This document shows, piece by piece, positions 33,169 to 42,577 of a DNA stretch of 52,706 nucleotides. Below the pieces are notes generated by a model that saw only the letters and a program-made list of their open reading frames with translations, did not search any database and was not told where the DNA came from. The stretch spans positions 1-52,706 of the forward strand of contig JBIKNC010000005.1 in the NCBI GenBank assembly GCA_044358925.1, written 5' to 3'. Each line of letters starts with the position of its first letter. Position 1 is the first letter of the stretch. This stretch comes from Rohdeia sp044358925 (GTDB lineage Bacteria > Planctomycetota > UBA1135 > GCA-002686595). A program made the translations under genes and the position numbers.

Positions 33169-36100
33169 TCAATCGAGCACGAGCACGCGCCGCGCCGCGC
33201 TCGACGCGCCGACGAGGAAGAGCCGCGCGCGCGCGATCGAACCCGCCTCACCTTCCTCGAGCACGAACACGTCGATCTCACGACCGGCGTCGGGGCGCGC
33301 CAGATCGATGCGGAACGACGGTGTCGCGGGGCTGCCGAAGACCTGGCTCGCGCCGACGATGCCCCGCTCGGGAACACGCGCGACGGCCGCTGCGCGACCG
33401 GGCTCTCCCGACCACTCGATCGCCACGACGAGGTGAGCGCCGACCGGCAGATCGACCGGCAACGTCGTGCGCAGGCTGCGCGCGCGTTGCGGCGCTCCCG
33501 CGAGGACGGGGATCGCTGCGGAGCGCGTTTCGTAGCGTTCGACGTCGACGCGTGCCGCGCGCCGTGCGCCCGCGACCGCCTCGTGTTCGCTCGCGAGCAG
33601 TTCGTCGAGGCGCGCGAGCATGGTCGGCGCGACGACGGCGGCGCGCGCCGCTCGCGCGAGATCGTCGACGTTGCTCGGCAGTTCGATCGATTCGAGCGCA
33701 CCGAGTGCGCGCGGCAACGTCAAGCCGCTCGCGCTGCCGCCGAAGCGCACACGCACCTCACCGCCCGAGAGCAGCGTGTCGACGCCGACGCCGTCGATCG
33801 ACGCACCGCTCGCGGTGGAGCGGCCGACGAGTCGCACACGCACTTCGCCGCCCGCGGGGCCGAAGACGTGCACGCGGCGCGGGCCATCGCTCGACGGCTC
33901 CCAGAGCTGATCACAGCCCTCGAGGATCGGATCCGCGAAGCCGTCGGCGGACAGCACCACGAGTGCGCAGCGCTGCGGCTCGACCACGATCGGCAACGCG
34001 GCGCCGCTGGCCACGCGGCCGAGGTGGCGTTCGACCGGGTGCCGCTGGCGCGCGTCGTAGGCCAGCGCCGGATCGAGGCCGAGTTCAGGTCCGACCGGCA
34101 GGTCGACGCGCAGCGGTTCGAACGTGAGGTTGCGCACGACGACGATCTGCACCCGCGACGTTCCACGTGCGATCAGACCGGACGCGAGTGTCGTCGAGGC
34201 GAGCGACGGAGCCTGAGCGAGCAGTTCGCGCGACGCGTCGAACAGCTCCATGAGGCGCGCGAAGCGCACGAGGTCGAGGTCGTCGAGCAACCACGGCGCT
34301 CCTTCGACGTCGACGGCGAACAACGGCGCGAGGCCGAACGCACGCCAGACGAACGCGTCGTCCCAACCGCTGCGTCCGTCGAGGACGAGCGGCTCCAGTT
34401 CGAACAGGCGCGAGGGCCCGCGACCGCCGGCGAGGGCGCGACCGTGTGTGCCGAGCGCCGGCGACGGCGGCGCCTCGAACCACGGACCGCGGGCGACGCC
34501 GCGCGCGGCGGCGACGCTCTCGAGCGGCCAGTTCGACAGTCCGCGCGGCACGACGAGCACGTCGGGCACGCGTTCGCGACAACTCGCGAGCGTCGCGGCG
34601 AGTGCATCGGTCGAACTCTCGCGCACGTCGCCGAAGCGGCCGTCGAAGACGAGCGCACCGAGTTCGAACTCCCCCGTCATGAGTTCGAGTTGCCGGCGGC
34701 GCGAGCGCTGCTCCGCGTCGCTCTCGCCGAAACCGTCGGGCGATCCGACCAGAGCGAGTCGCACTCCCGCGGCGGCGGTAGCGGCGCGCAGCGCGTCCGG
34801 CCCCGCGGCGAGCGTCGACACGACCGCGTCGCGTGTGCCCGGCGCGTTGACCTCGTCCCAGCCGAGCGGACGCCACTCGACGAGATCGAAGTGCACTCCG
34901 TACGTCGCGCGCAACCAGGTCAGGAACTCGAGTTCGAGGCCGAGGCGCTCACCCGTGAGTGCCGCGCCGCCGCCGATGCGCCAGCGTGCGAGCGGCGCCG
35001 ACTGTTCGTCCACGAGCGCCGCACCGGCGCCGTCCGCCGCCGCGGCGTTCGGAACGAGACGCGGCACCCACGTCTCGACCAGGCGCTGCGCGACTTCGAG
35101 CGTCGACCCCATCGGCGCGCTCGCGTACGGCGTCGAGGCCGCCGCCCACGTGCGTTCGAACTGTTCGAGTTCCGCATCGAATGCGCGTGCGTCGAACGCC
35201 GCACCGCCGATCGACGTCGCGAGCCCCGCGAACAACCGTCGCCAACGTTCGCAGTGGAACGCACCGACGAGTCCGGCCCACTCGCGCGCACTGCCGCCGC
35301 GCAACGCGGAACCGCTCGGCCCGAAGTGCGTCACGAGCGTGCGCGCACCGAGCACGAGCGCCGCCTTCTCCGCCTCGTCCGCGCCGCGCGCGGCCGCGCT
35401 CTCGAGCCACGCGCCCAGCATCAGCGCGGGATGCGTCGCGAGCAGCGTGTCGAGATCGTCGAGCAGTTGCAGCACCTCGCCGCTCGCCGCGCCGAGCGCC
35501 GCGGCGTCGCCCGCCTGCCAGGCGGCGAGTGCGCGTCCGATCGGCGCCGCACACGCGTCACCGAGCACCTGGCGCCCGACGTCGACGACGTCGAACAACA
35601 GATCCGGCCGCGGCGTGCGTTCGCGCGCTGCGAGCACGAGATCGGCCCACGCCGCAGCGGTTTCGCCGAGTGCGGCGCTCACCTGCGGCGGCGACGTGCT
35701 CGGCGCTTGAGTGACGATCGAAGGTGCGCCCGCGCGTGTGTCGTCGCCGTAGGCGGCCGCGACGATGCGTCGCCAGGCGCGCAGCGTGCGAGCGTCGCTC
35801 ACGCCGTAGCGCGCGCGCACCCAACCCTCGAGCCACACGTCGACTTCGAGTGCGCCGCTCGACCACGCGCTGTCGCACAGGTGGTCGAAACGCAGCGGAT
35901 CGACGCCGGGTGTGTCGAGTGCGAGCGTCACCCCGATCAGGCCGACGTCGTCGGGGGCGTCGTGCGGCCGCGCGCGGCGCACGCGTTCGATCTCGCGACC
36001 GACGGAGGCGAGGCGCCCGCCGAGGCGTTGGCGTGCGGCCGTGGCGGGCGCCGCTCCGAACAGGAAGTCGCGGCCGAAGAAGCCGTTCGTGCGTTCCCAC

Positions 36101-37335
36101 ACCGGATCGTCGAGCGCGGCCGGATCGACGAACACGACCTGCGCGGGGTCGGTGGCGCCGACCCAGGCCGCGATGCGTTCGTCGGTCCAGTAGCCGCGAT
36201 CGAAACACATGGGCCACGCACTCGTGAGCCAGCGCGCGCCCGGACGCGCTACGCCCAGTGCGCCGCCGACGGCGCGCGCGAGGCCCGCGAGCTGCTCGCC
36301 GTCGCCGAACGGCAGACGCACCTCGCCGATCGGCGCGCCGCCGTGCAGTGCGCTGCGACCGATGCGCTCCGCCTGTTCCTCGTAGAAGAGTTCCGCGCAG
36401 CGCGCGAACAACGGATCGGCAGGATCGAGCAGCACGGCGCCCGGCAGCCCGACCCAACTCGGCAGCGCGTGGAACTTCGCGGTCGGGAACTGGGCGGCGA
36501 ACGGCGCGGGCAGCACACCGGTGAAGGTCGGCAGCACGGGCGTCACACCGAGCGCTTCCATGCGCGCGATCGCGCGGCGCGCGATGCGCACGTCGGCTTC
36601 GGCGAACGCGGTCGACAGAGAACCGAGCCAGTCGCCCGTGAGCCCGCTCCAACCGAATGCGCGGTAGGCGGCAGCCGGGAACCAGCGGCGACTCTCCGCC
36701 TCCTCGATGCCGAGGCGATCGAAGACCGCCATGTTCACGCGGTCGGTGCCGAGTCCGAACACGAGCGCGTTGCAACCGCGCAACGCGGCGAGGTCGACTT
36801 CGAGTTCCCAACGCGCTGCGTCCCAGAACGCGGCGGCGTGTGCGTTCGCATCGAGCGACAGGTGCACGCGCCACTCGTTCGGCGTCCCGCCGCCGGCGGC
36901 CGTCGCACGCGGCAACACACCGTCCTTCGTCGGCACGAACGGCGCGGTTCGACCGGACGTCCAACTCGGTGCCGTGGACAGGTCCGTGCGCATGTAGGCG
37001 AACAGTCCGCGAGCGAGAGCGACGCGGCTCTCGCCGAAGATGCGCGTCGCACCTTCCACGTCGAGCACGGCGTAGGCGTCGTGGCCCTCGCCGATCGCAC
37101 CGCTCGAGAGTTCGAACGAGACGTCGACCGCGCGTTCACCGAGCCAGCGCTCGGCCAGCGAGCGCAATCCGTCGAGCCCGTCGCCGACGGCCGCGTCCTG
37201 AGCGCGCGCTCCGACCGCGTCGGAACCCGCCGTGTTCGCGCTCCACACGACGAGGCCCGTCGCGAGTGCGATCAACGCGCCGACGAAGCGGCGCAGGCGT
37301 GCCGTGCACGCACGTTTCTCGTGCCCGAAGCCCAC
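33169..37335 (-). CDS. Secreted GH89-like (alpha-N-acetylglucosaminidase) protein with large C-terminal extension
   Basis: A 1388-residue protein with a basic start, a hydrophobic segment near 17-34 and AxA-like sites, consistent with Sec or anchor-type export. Residues about 55-740 follow the GH89/NAGLU family in order: GLFAYMRTDL (110), WDAARWELEVDLAALRGCNALVFGLG (171), DRLGIEEAESRRWF, LTGDWLGSL, RMEALGVTPVLPTFTGVLP (258), LLDPADPLFARCAELFYEE, and RYGVSDARTLRAWRRIV (509). GH89 enzymes remove terminal alpha-linked GlcNAc. E338 aligns with the acid/base glutamate, but D474 stands where the nucleophile glutamate is expected and the WCMLHNFGGN-type segment is replaced, so activity is uncertain. 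Residues 745-1388 resemble nothing I recognise. The start is a GTG. Confidence 0.75.
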   Translation of the reverse strand: MGFGHEKRACTARLRRFVGALIALATGLVVWSANTAGSDAVGARAQDAAVGDGLDGLRSLAERWLGERAVDVSFELSSGAIGEGHDAYAVLDVEGATRIFGESRVALARGLFAYMRTDLSTAPSWTSGRTAPFVPTKDGVLPRATAAGGGTPNEWRVHLSLDANAHAAAFWDAARWELEVDLAALRGCNALVFGLGTDRVNMAVFDRLGIEEAESRRWFPAAAYRAFGWSGLTGDWLGSLSTAFAEADVRIARRAIARMEALGVTPVLPTFTGVLPAPFAAQFPTAKFHALPSWVGLPGAVLLDPADPLFARCAELFYEEQAERIGRSALHGGAPIGEVRLPFGDGEQLAGLARAVGGALGVARPGARWLTSAWPMCFDRGYWTDERIAAWVGATDPAQVVFVDPAALDDPVWERTNGFFGRDFLFGAAPATAARQRLGGRLASVGREIERVRRARPHDAPDDVGLIGVTLALDTPGVDPLRFDHLCDSAWSSGALEVDVWLEGWVRARYGVSDARTLRAWRRIVAAAYGDDTRAGAPSIVTQAPSTSPPQVSAALGETAAAWADLVLAARERTPRPDLLFDVVDVGRQVLGDACAAPIGRALAAWQAGDAAALGAASGEVLQLLDDLDTLLATHPALMLGAWLESAAARGADEAEKAALVLGARTLVTHFGPSGSALRGGSAREWAGLVGAFHCERWRRLFAGLATSIGGAAFDARAFDAELEQFERTWAAASTPYASAPMGSTLEVAQRLVETWVPRLVPNAAAADGAGAALVDEQSAPLARWRIGGGAALTGERLGLELEFLTWLRATYGVHFDLVEWRPLGWDEVNAPGTRDAVVSTLAAGPDALRAATAAAGVRLALVGSPDGFGESDAEQRSRRRQLELMTGEFELGALVFDGRFGDVRESSTDALAATLASCRERVPDVLVVPRGLSNWPLESVAAARGVARGPWFEAPPSPALGTHGRALAGGRGPSRLFELEPLVLDGRSGWDDAFVWRAFGLAPLFAVDVEGAPWLLDDLDLVRFARLMELFDASRELLAQAPSLASTTLASGLIARGTSRVQIVVVRNLTFEPLRVDLPVGPELGLDPALAYDARQRHPVERHLGRVASGAALPIVVEPQRCALVVLSADGFADPILEGCDQLWEPSSDGPRRVHVFGPAGGEVRVRLVGRSTASGASIDGVGVDTLLSGGEVRVRFGGSASGLTLPRALGALESIELPSNVDDLARAARAAVVAPTMLARLDELLASEHEAVAGARRAARVDVERYETRSAAIPVLAGAPQRARSLRTTLPVDLPVGAHLVVAIEWSGEPGRAAAVARVPERGIVGASQVFGSPATPSFRIDLARPDAGREIDVFVLEEGEAGSIARARLFLVGASSAARRVLVLD

Positions 37336-37379
37336 GCGCGGAAACTACCACGCGGCCGCGCGCCGACTCACGCGCCGAT

Positions 37380-39047
37380 TCAGGCGGACGTGGTCGTCGG
37401 GTCGAAGCGCGCGAGGGCCGTCCCACCGCTGCGCACGGCGACGAAGGCCCACGCGAACAGGACCAGCCAGGCGGCCGGCGCCGAGAGGAGTGCTCGCGTG
37501 GTCACGTCGGAGTCGCCCGGTTGGAGCGACCAGACCAGCAGGGCCGCCGCGAGTGCGAGCCCGACCGCGAGTCCGGCGACGAGGCCGCGGCACAGGAACA
37601 GCACCGACGCGCGACCGACGTCCTGCAGCACGCCGTCGGCACCGGGCACGACGCGCACCGGCCACAACAGGAAGAAGAAGTTGTCCGTCGCGACCCAGCC
37701 GAACAGGAACACGGGCAGGAAGGCGGCGGCGAGCGCGAGCGGCCAGAGCGCTCCGCCCGACAGGAGCGCGAGCAGCACACAGCCGAGCGCGAGGAAGCCG
37801 CCGACGGCGCAGATCTGCGGCAGGAGCAACGCGACGAACAGGCGTCGCGACGTCAGCGGCCAGGCCTTCAATTCGCCGATGCGCAGCACCTCTTCGCGCA
37901 GGTCGAAGCGCAGACCACCCGACAGGTAGATGCTGCCGAAGACGATCAGGAACAGCGTCGCCCAGCCGGAGTCCTGTTCGAGTCGGCGCGTGACGGCCAT
38001 CAAGCCGCCGACGCCGAGCAGCATCGTCAGACCGGCGAACACGAGTGTGACGCGCGCGCGGCGCAGGATGGACGCGCTCTTGCGCCAGAACACGGCGCCC
38101 ATCGGTGATCGACCGAGCAACCAGGGCACGTGTCGGCGCGCGGCCCACTTCGAGACCGCCGTCGCGCTCGCTCCGGTGCCGAGGCGGCGCACGCGGTCGA
38201 GGCGCGCGCCCACGCGCCCCGAGGTCGCGATCGCGACCTCGCGCCAGTCGACGGGCCAACGGCGCAGCAGTTCGAACGCGACGAACAACGTAGCGAGCAC
38301 GGGCAGACCGAGGATCAGTGCGTCCGTCGCTGTCGCGGCGGTGAGCGTGTCGACCAGCGGCTCAAGTGGGAGCGCGAGCGCCGTCAACACCGGGTGCTGC
38401 GCGAGTGCGAGCGGATCGAAACCTTCGAGACTCGGCAGTGGCACGAGTGCGAGGGCGACGATCGCACCGACGAACGACACCGCCGCGCCCTTCGCGACCA
38501 GGTCGAGCACGCGCGCGCTGATGCGGCGCTCGCACAGTGCGGCTCCGAGCGAGACCGTCTGGCCCAGCAGAGTGAGTGCGATCGTGAACGCGAGCGCACC
38601 GAGGAACGCGCCCGTGGCCGTCGGCACGCGGAACGAAGCGGCGGCGCCGAGCAGCAGGGCACCGACGGTCGCGCGGCCGAGCGAACACACCAAACGGTGC
38701 CCGAGGATCGCCGAACGCGGCACGGGCGCCGAGAGCAGGCGATCCAGTTCGGCGGCTTGCAGGAACAGGCCGCGTTGCCCGAGGTGCGCGAACACGTTCA
38801 GCACCACGAGCATCAGCAGCAGGAGGCGCACGATCGGCGGCTCGACGAACTCGCGGCCCGTCGCGCGCGCGAGCGCCTCGCCGAAGCCGATCGACACGAT
38901 CCACGCGCTCGCGAGCGTCGCTCCGACGAGAGCGAAGAACACACCCGTCGGCGTGCGCAATCGGCGCGCGTGGCTGCGCACGAAGCCGCGCAACTTGAGT
39001 GCGGCGAGGCGCGCGAGGACGACGTGGTCTTTCACGCGGCGCGTCAT
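37380..39047 (-). CDS. ABC-2-type permease subunit
   Basis: A 555-residue polytopic membrane protein starting MTRRVKDHVVLARLAALKLRG, with roughly 12 hydrophobic segments. The layout (membrane half, long cytoplasmic loop near residues 300-345 with SPMGAVFWRKSASILRRAR, second membrane half) resembles putative ABC-2 exporter permeases. It has no ATP-binding motif and depends on the ATPase encoded upstream, whose stop overlaps its start by 4 bp. The transported substrate cannot be inferred. The frame remains open far upstream through the ATPase gene in another frame, which was rejected as start. Confidence 0.8.
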   Translation of the reverse strand: MTRRVKDHVVLARLAALKLRGFVRSHARRLRTPTGVFFALVGATLASAWIVSIGFGEALARATGREFVEPPIVRLLLLMLVVLNVFAHLGQRGLFLQAAELDRLLSAPVPRSAILGHRLVCSLGRATVGALLLGAAASFRVPTATGAFLGALAFTIALTLLGQTVSLGAALCERRISARVLDLVAKGAAVSFVGAIVALALVPLPSLEGFDPLALAQHPVLTALALPLEPLVDTLTAATATDALILGLPVLATLFVAFELLRRWPVDWREVAIATSGRVGARLDRVRRLGTGASATAVSKWAARRHVPWLLGRSPMGAVFWRKSASILRRARVTLVFAGLTMLLGVGGLMAVTRRLEQDSGWATLFLIVFGSIYLSGGLRFDLREEVLRIGELKAWPLTSRRLFVALLLPQICAVGGFLALGCVLLALLSGGALWPLALAAAFLPVFLFGWVATDNFFFLLWPVRVVPGADGVLQDVGRASVLFLCRGLVAGLAVGLALAAALLVWSLQPGDSDVTTRALLSAPAAWLVLFAWAFVAVRSGGTALARFDPTTTSA

Positions 39048-39964
39048 GCGCTGTCGCGCGTGGGGCCGGGAGCGGTGTGGGCGTCGGCAGCGTCGGCGTC
39101 CATGGCGCCGTCCGCACCGTCGGTCACCGCGAAGAAGACCTGTTCGAGATCGCTGCCCGCGCCCGCGTGCGCACGTTCGCGCGCTTCGTCGAGGCCGCCG
39201 TCGAAGAGCACACGCCCCTGCCGCACGATCATGAGGCGCGTCGAGAGCTGTTCGACGACCGTCAACTGGTGGCTCGACAGGACGACGGCGCCGCCGCGTT
39301 GCGCGAGGCCGGCGATCGCGCGCTTCGCGGCGCGGATGCCGACGGGATCGAGGCCCGAGAGCGGCTCGTCGAGCAGCAGCACCTTGGGCTCGTGCAGGAG
39401 CGCCATGCACAGCGCGAGTTTCTGACACATGCCGCGCGACAACTCGCCGCCCAGCGCGTCGCGTTTGCCGAACAATTCGAAGTGCTGCAGCAGTTCGGTC
39501 GCGCGCTTCTTCCAGTCCGCGACGCGGTACAGGGCGGCGGTGAAGTCGAGGTGTTCCCAGACCGTCAGCGCGTCGAACGGTTGCGGTTGGTCGGGCACCC
39601 ACGCGAGGCAGCGCTTCGCGTCGAGTTCGGCGCTGACGAGGTCGTGGCCGCCGACGCGCGCGCTGCCGCTCTCGATCGGCAGCACACCGGCCAACGTGCG
39701 CAGCGTCGTGGTCTTGCCGGCGCCGTTCGGACCCACGAGTCCGAGGATCTCGCCCGCGTACAACACGAGATCGAAACCCGCGACCGCCGCGGTCTCGCCG
39801 TAGTGCTTGGTGAGGCCGCGCACTTCGAGGACCGCCGCTCCGCGCGGGCGCGCCGTCGCGTCGGATCCGCCGAGAACGCCGGGCGCGTCCGCGACCGGGG
39901 CCGCCGGCGCGGCGGACGCCGCCATGTCACCTGCTTGCCGGGGGTCCTCGTGTGTCGTTCCCAT
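39044..39964 (-). CDS. ABC transporter ATP-binding protein
   Basis: A 306-residue ATPase of the CcmA/NatA-like ABC-2 group. Walker A is GPNGAGKT near residue 75, the Q-loop region reads WVPDQPQPFDALTVWEHLDF near 118, the signature is degenerate as LSRGM near 166, and Walker B LLLDEPLSGLDP near 186 is followed by SSHQL with the switch histidine. The first 40 residues are an Ala/Pro-rich extension and the last 35 are acidic. The ATG at 39964 was chosen. It powers the permease encoded immediately downstream. Similar pairs act in export of unknown metabolites. Confidence 0.92.
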   Translation of the reverse strand: MGTTHEDPRQAGDMAASAAPAAPVADAPGVLGGSDATARPRGAAVLEVRGLTKHYGETAAVAGFDLVLYAGEILGLVGPNGAGKTTTLRTLAGVLPIESGSARVGGHDLVSAELDAKRCLAWVPDQPQPFDALTVWEHLDFTAALYRVADWKKRATELLQHFELFGKRDALGGELSRGMCQKLALCMALLHEPKVLLLDEPLSGLDPVGIRAAKRAIAGLAQRGGAVVLSSHQLTVVEQLSTRLMIVRQGRVLFDGGLDEARERAHAGAGSDLEQVFFAVTDGADGAMDADAADAHTAPGPTRDSA

Positions 39965-40103
39965 CTCGCTGGCGATCCTATCGGCACACGGGTGAGGCTC
40001 GCGGAGCACTCGTTCGACGCCCGGTTCAACTCGGGAGCGCCCCGCGACCGAACTTGTGGGTGTCGGCGCGCGTCGCGACGACGCCAACGCCCCCATTCGT
40101 CCC

Positions 40104-40616
40104 GTGGAAGCCGACGTCAGCGCCATCGATCCGGATTGGAGTCGCGAGCACGAGGCGCGCGGCGAGTACGCGCCGGGCAAACGCCTGCTCGCGGCGCTGC
40201 GCAGCTACCAAGGTGCGCGCGGTCCGCTCGCGCCGCTCGTGCGCAAACTCGCCGAGCTGCGCCACCGCCTGTGGTCGGCCGTGACGAGCTGCGACATCCC
40301 GCTCGACGCGCGCATCGCCGGCGGTCTGTTGCTGCCGCATCCCTCGTGCATCGTCGTGCACCCCGACGCCCACGTCGGGCCGAATTGCCTGCTGTTCCAA
40401 GGCGTGACGATCGGCACGCGCGCGGGGCTCGACGGCGCCCCGATCCTCGAAGGTCACGTCGACGTCGGAGCGGGCGCGAAGATCCTCGGTCCGATCCGCA
40501 TCGGCGCGCACGCGAAGATCGGAGCGAACGCCGTCGTCCTGTGCGACGTGCCGAGCGGCGCGGTCGCCGTCGGCATCCCGGCGCGCGTGACCGTCCCGCG
40601 GCGCGCGAGCGCCTGA
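40104..40616 (+). CDS. Serine O-acetyltransferase-like hexapeptide enzyme
   Basis: A 170-residue left-handed beta-helix acyltransferase. A short helical N-terminus (residues 1-55) is followed by hexapeptide turns: IPLDARIAGGLLLPHPSCIVVHPDAHVGPNCLLFQGVTIG near 68, then GHVDVGAGAKILGPIRIGAHAKIGANAVVLCDVPSGAVAVGIPARV. The histidines and the GVTIG turn match CysE, which makes O-acetylserine from serine and acetyl-CoA for cysteine synthesis. It is shorter at the N-terminus than E. coli CysE. The GTG at 40104 was preferred to one at 40056. It may instead acetylate a sugar, given the glycan genes nearby. Confidence 0.8.
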   Translation: MEADVSAIDPDWSREHEARGEYAPGKRLLAALRSYQGARGPLAPLVRKLAELRHRLWSAVTSCDIPLDARIAGGLLLPHPSCIVVHPDAHVGPNCLLFQGVTIGTRAGLDGAPILEGHVDVGAGAKILGPIRIGAHAKIGANAVVLCDVPSGAVAVGIPARVTVPRRASA

Positions 40617-40674
40617 GCGCCGACGGCCGGACGCGGGTGTCGCGCGCGTCGCGTACGCGGCGGACGAACGCCGC

Positions 40675-42555
40675 TCAGGCCGCGTTCGGCGAGTGCTGCG
40701 CGAGATCGGCGAAGCGACCGACGATCTTCGTGTGCAGCGAGGCGAGGCCGTGGCGGCGCGTCGGTTGGGTGCTCGAAGGCAGCACGACCGCCGCTTCGAC
40801 CATGTCGCCGATCTGGCGCCAGCCGACCGCGTCGAGCGGGTGCTCGACGAGCACGACGTCGAAGGGCCGCTGGCCGAGCACGCGCCCGCAGGCCTGATCG
40901 ACGGCCGCGACGACCTTCGCACGCTCGCCGTCGATACGCGCGTCGAAGCGCATCAGGAACGCACCGCGTCCTTCGACACGCGTCGCGAACTCGCGGAACA
41001 GGTACTCGGCTTCCGACGCGTTCGAGTAGTCGGGCCAGGCGAAGAAGACGCGTGTGTCGCTGTGGGTCTGCATGGTGTGGTTCTCGTGGCGACGCACCGG
41101 GAGGTCCGAGGGTCGACTGTGATCCGTCGCGGCCGCGGGCCGGAGCGCGGGCGCCGTGCGAGCGCTGCGTGCGCGCACACGCATGTCGCGACCGACCTTC
41201 GCGGCCTGGCGCCAGACTTGCGTGACGGGGCCGAAGTCGACGTCGGCGAAACCGGCGTCGTGCAACGCGCGTTCGAGCGCGGTGCGTGTCCAGCTCCACT
41301 TGTGGATCTGCGGCACGCCCTCCTCCTCGACCATCGGCGGCCAGCCGTGGATGCCGATCAGACCGAGGTCGAAGCCGCGGTCGTCCGTGTAGCGGCCGAG
41401 GATGCGGATGCACGCTTCGAGGTCGGGCAGTTCGAGGAACAGCTCGCCGCTGGGGCGCAGCACACGGCGCCACTCCTTCAAGGCGCGCAGCGCTTGGTTG
41501 TAGGGCAGGTGCTCGAACAGGTGGTTGGCTTCGATCACGTCGACACTCGCGTCCGCGAACGTCGCGAGGTCGTGCACGTCGGCGACGACGTCGGGAGCGA
41601 GGCTCGCGTTCGTGTCGACGTTGATCCAGCCGGCGCGTCTGTCGCGACCGCAACCCAGATGCAGACGCACGAGGCCCGGCCCTTCGCGCGGTGCGAGAGC
41701 CGGCTCGTCGCCGCGCCGTTTCGCTGCGCGCGTCCACTCACCGCCGCTCCACAGCTCGCGGTGCAACGCGAACGTGTCGAGTTCGATCGCGTGGCCCTGC
41801 GTCGCCGCGAAGAAGTCGTCGCTCCAGTCGTCGCCGTAGTGCGTGACGAACCAGCGGTTGGCGAAACGTTTCGCGCGCACCTGGTACTCCTCGCGGCTGA
41901 TCGTGTTCGTCCCGGCCGCGCCGTACGTCGTGCCGCCCAGGTGCCGGTAGCTGACGTCGTCGCTGTAGCCGACCCACCAGCCGGCGCGGTAGCACTTGTA
42001 GGCGAGTTCGTGGATCGCGCCCCAGCAGTAGCGGAACGCGGGGTTCAGGAAACCGACCTCGTCGAGCGCTTCGCGGCGCATCATGAAACCGAGGTAGTCG
42101 CAGGTCGTGACGGGGCGCACGCCGCCGCCCGCGCGCGGCTCCGCGGCCGGATAGCCGCCGTCGCGATTCGTCGGCGAGAGGATCGCGAGCCGCGGATTCC
42201 GCGCGAACGCGTCGACGAGGATCTGCGCCGCGTCGACGCCGTCGTCGAACACGACGTCGTTCATCAGCACCCAGTAGTAGTCGTAGCCGCCGTGGGCGCT
42301 CAGCGCTTCGTCCTGCGCCACCGCGCGCTTCGCAGCGGCGAGCGCCAAGTCGTGGCCGTAGCACTTGCCGCGGAAGTCGTGGTCCGCGTACCACAGCGAG
42401 CTGTGCGGGCTCAGTTTGTCGAGGTCGGTGCCGCACTCGACGACGTGGAAGTCGATCGGCAACGACGAGGCCGCGCGCAGCCGCGTGACCATGGCGTCGA
42501 CGAGGTCCGGACGGTTGCGTGAGGCGATGAGGGCGGCGATGCGCGGGGTGTGCAT
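40675..42555 (-). CDS. Three-part protein: GT2-like, SAM methyltransferase, unknown C-terminal domain
   Basis: A 626-residue protein starting MHTPRIAALIASRNRPDL. Residues 1-290 resemble a GT-A glycosyltransferase: DYYWVLMNDVVFDDG near 98 (DXD-like position) and GFLNPAFRYCWGAIHELAYKC near 165. Residues 310-480 are a class I SAM methyltransferase with VRLHLGCGRDRRAGWINVDTN near 315 and VIEANHLFEHLPYN near 360. Residues 510-626, from TRVFFAWPDYSN, form a Rossmann-like domain I do not recognise, with FDVVLVEHPLDAVGW. The combination suggests building and methylating a surface sugar chain in one polypeptide. The RapZ-C-like gene lies 22 bp upstream on the same strand. Confidence 0.75.
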   Translation of the reverse strand: MHTPRIAALIASRNRPDLVDAMVTRLRAASSLPIDFHVVECGTDLDKLSPHSSLWYADHDFRGKCYGHDLALAAAKRAVAQDEALSAHGGYDYYWVLMNDVVFDDGVDAAQILVDAFARNPRLAILSPTNRDGGYPAAEPRAGGGVRPVTTCDYLGFMMRREALDEVGFLNPAFRYCWGAIHELAYKCYRAGWWVGYSDDVSYRHLGGTTYGAAGTNTISREEYQVRAKRFANRWFVTHYGDDWSDDFFAATQGHAIELDTFALHRELWSGGEWTRAAKRRGDEPALAPREGPGLVRLHLGCGRDRRAGWINVDTNASLAPDVVADVHDLATFADASVDVIEANHLFEHLPYNQALRALKEWRRVLRPSGELFLELPDLEACIRILGRYTDDRGFDLGLIGIHGWPPMVEEEGVPQIHKWSWTRTALERALHDAGFADVDFGPVTQVWRQAAKVGRDMRVRARSARTAPALRPAAATDHSRPSDLPVRRHENHTMQTHSDTRVFFAWPDYSNASEAEYLFREFATRVEGRGAFLMRFDARIDGERAKVVAAVDQACGRVLGQRPFDVVLVEHPLDAVGWRQIGDMVEAAVVLPSSTQPTRRHGLASLHTKIVGRFADLAQHSPNAA

Positions 42556-42577
42556 GGCGGTGTGTTCGCTGTGCGTC

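Noticed and set aside
33433..37929. A 1498-codon open frame on the plus strand, antisense to the GH89-like gene
   Set aside because: Its translation is Arg/Glu/His-rich with no motif. It is the expected by-product of a GC-rich gene on the opposite strand, and the minus-strand frame shows clear GH89 family similarity.
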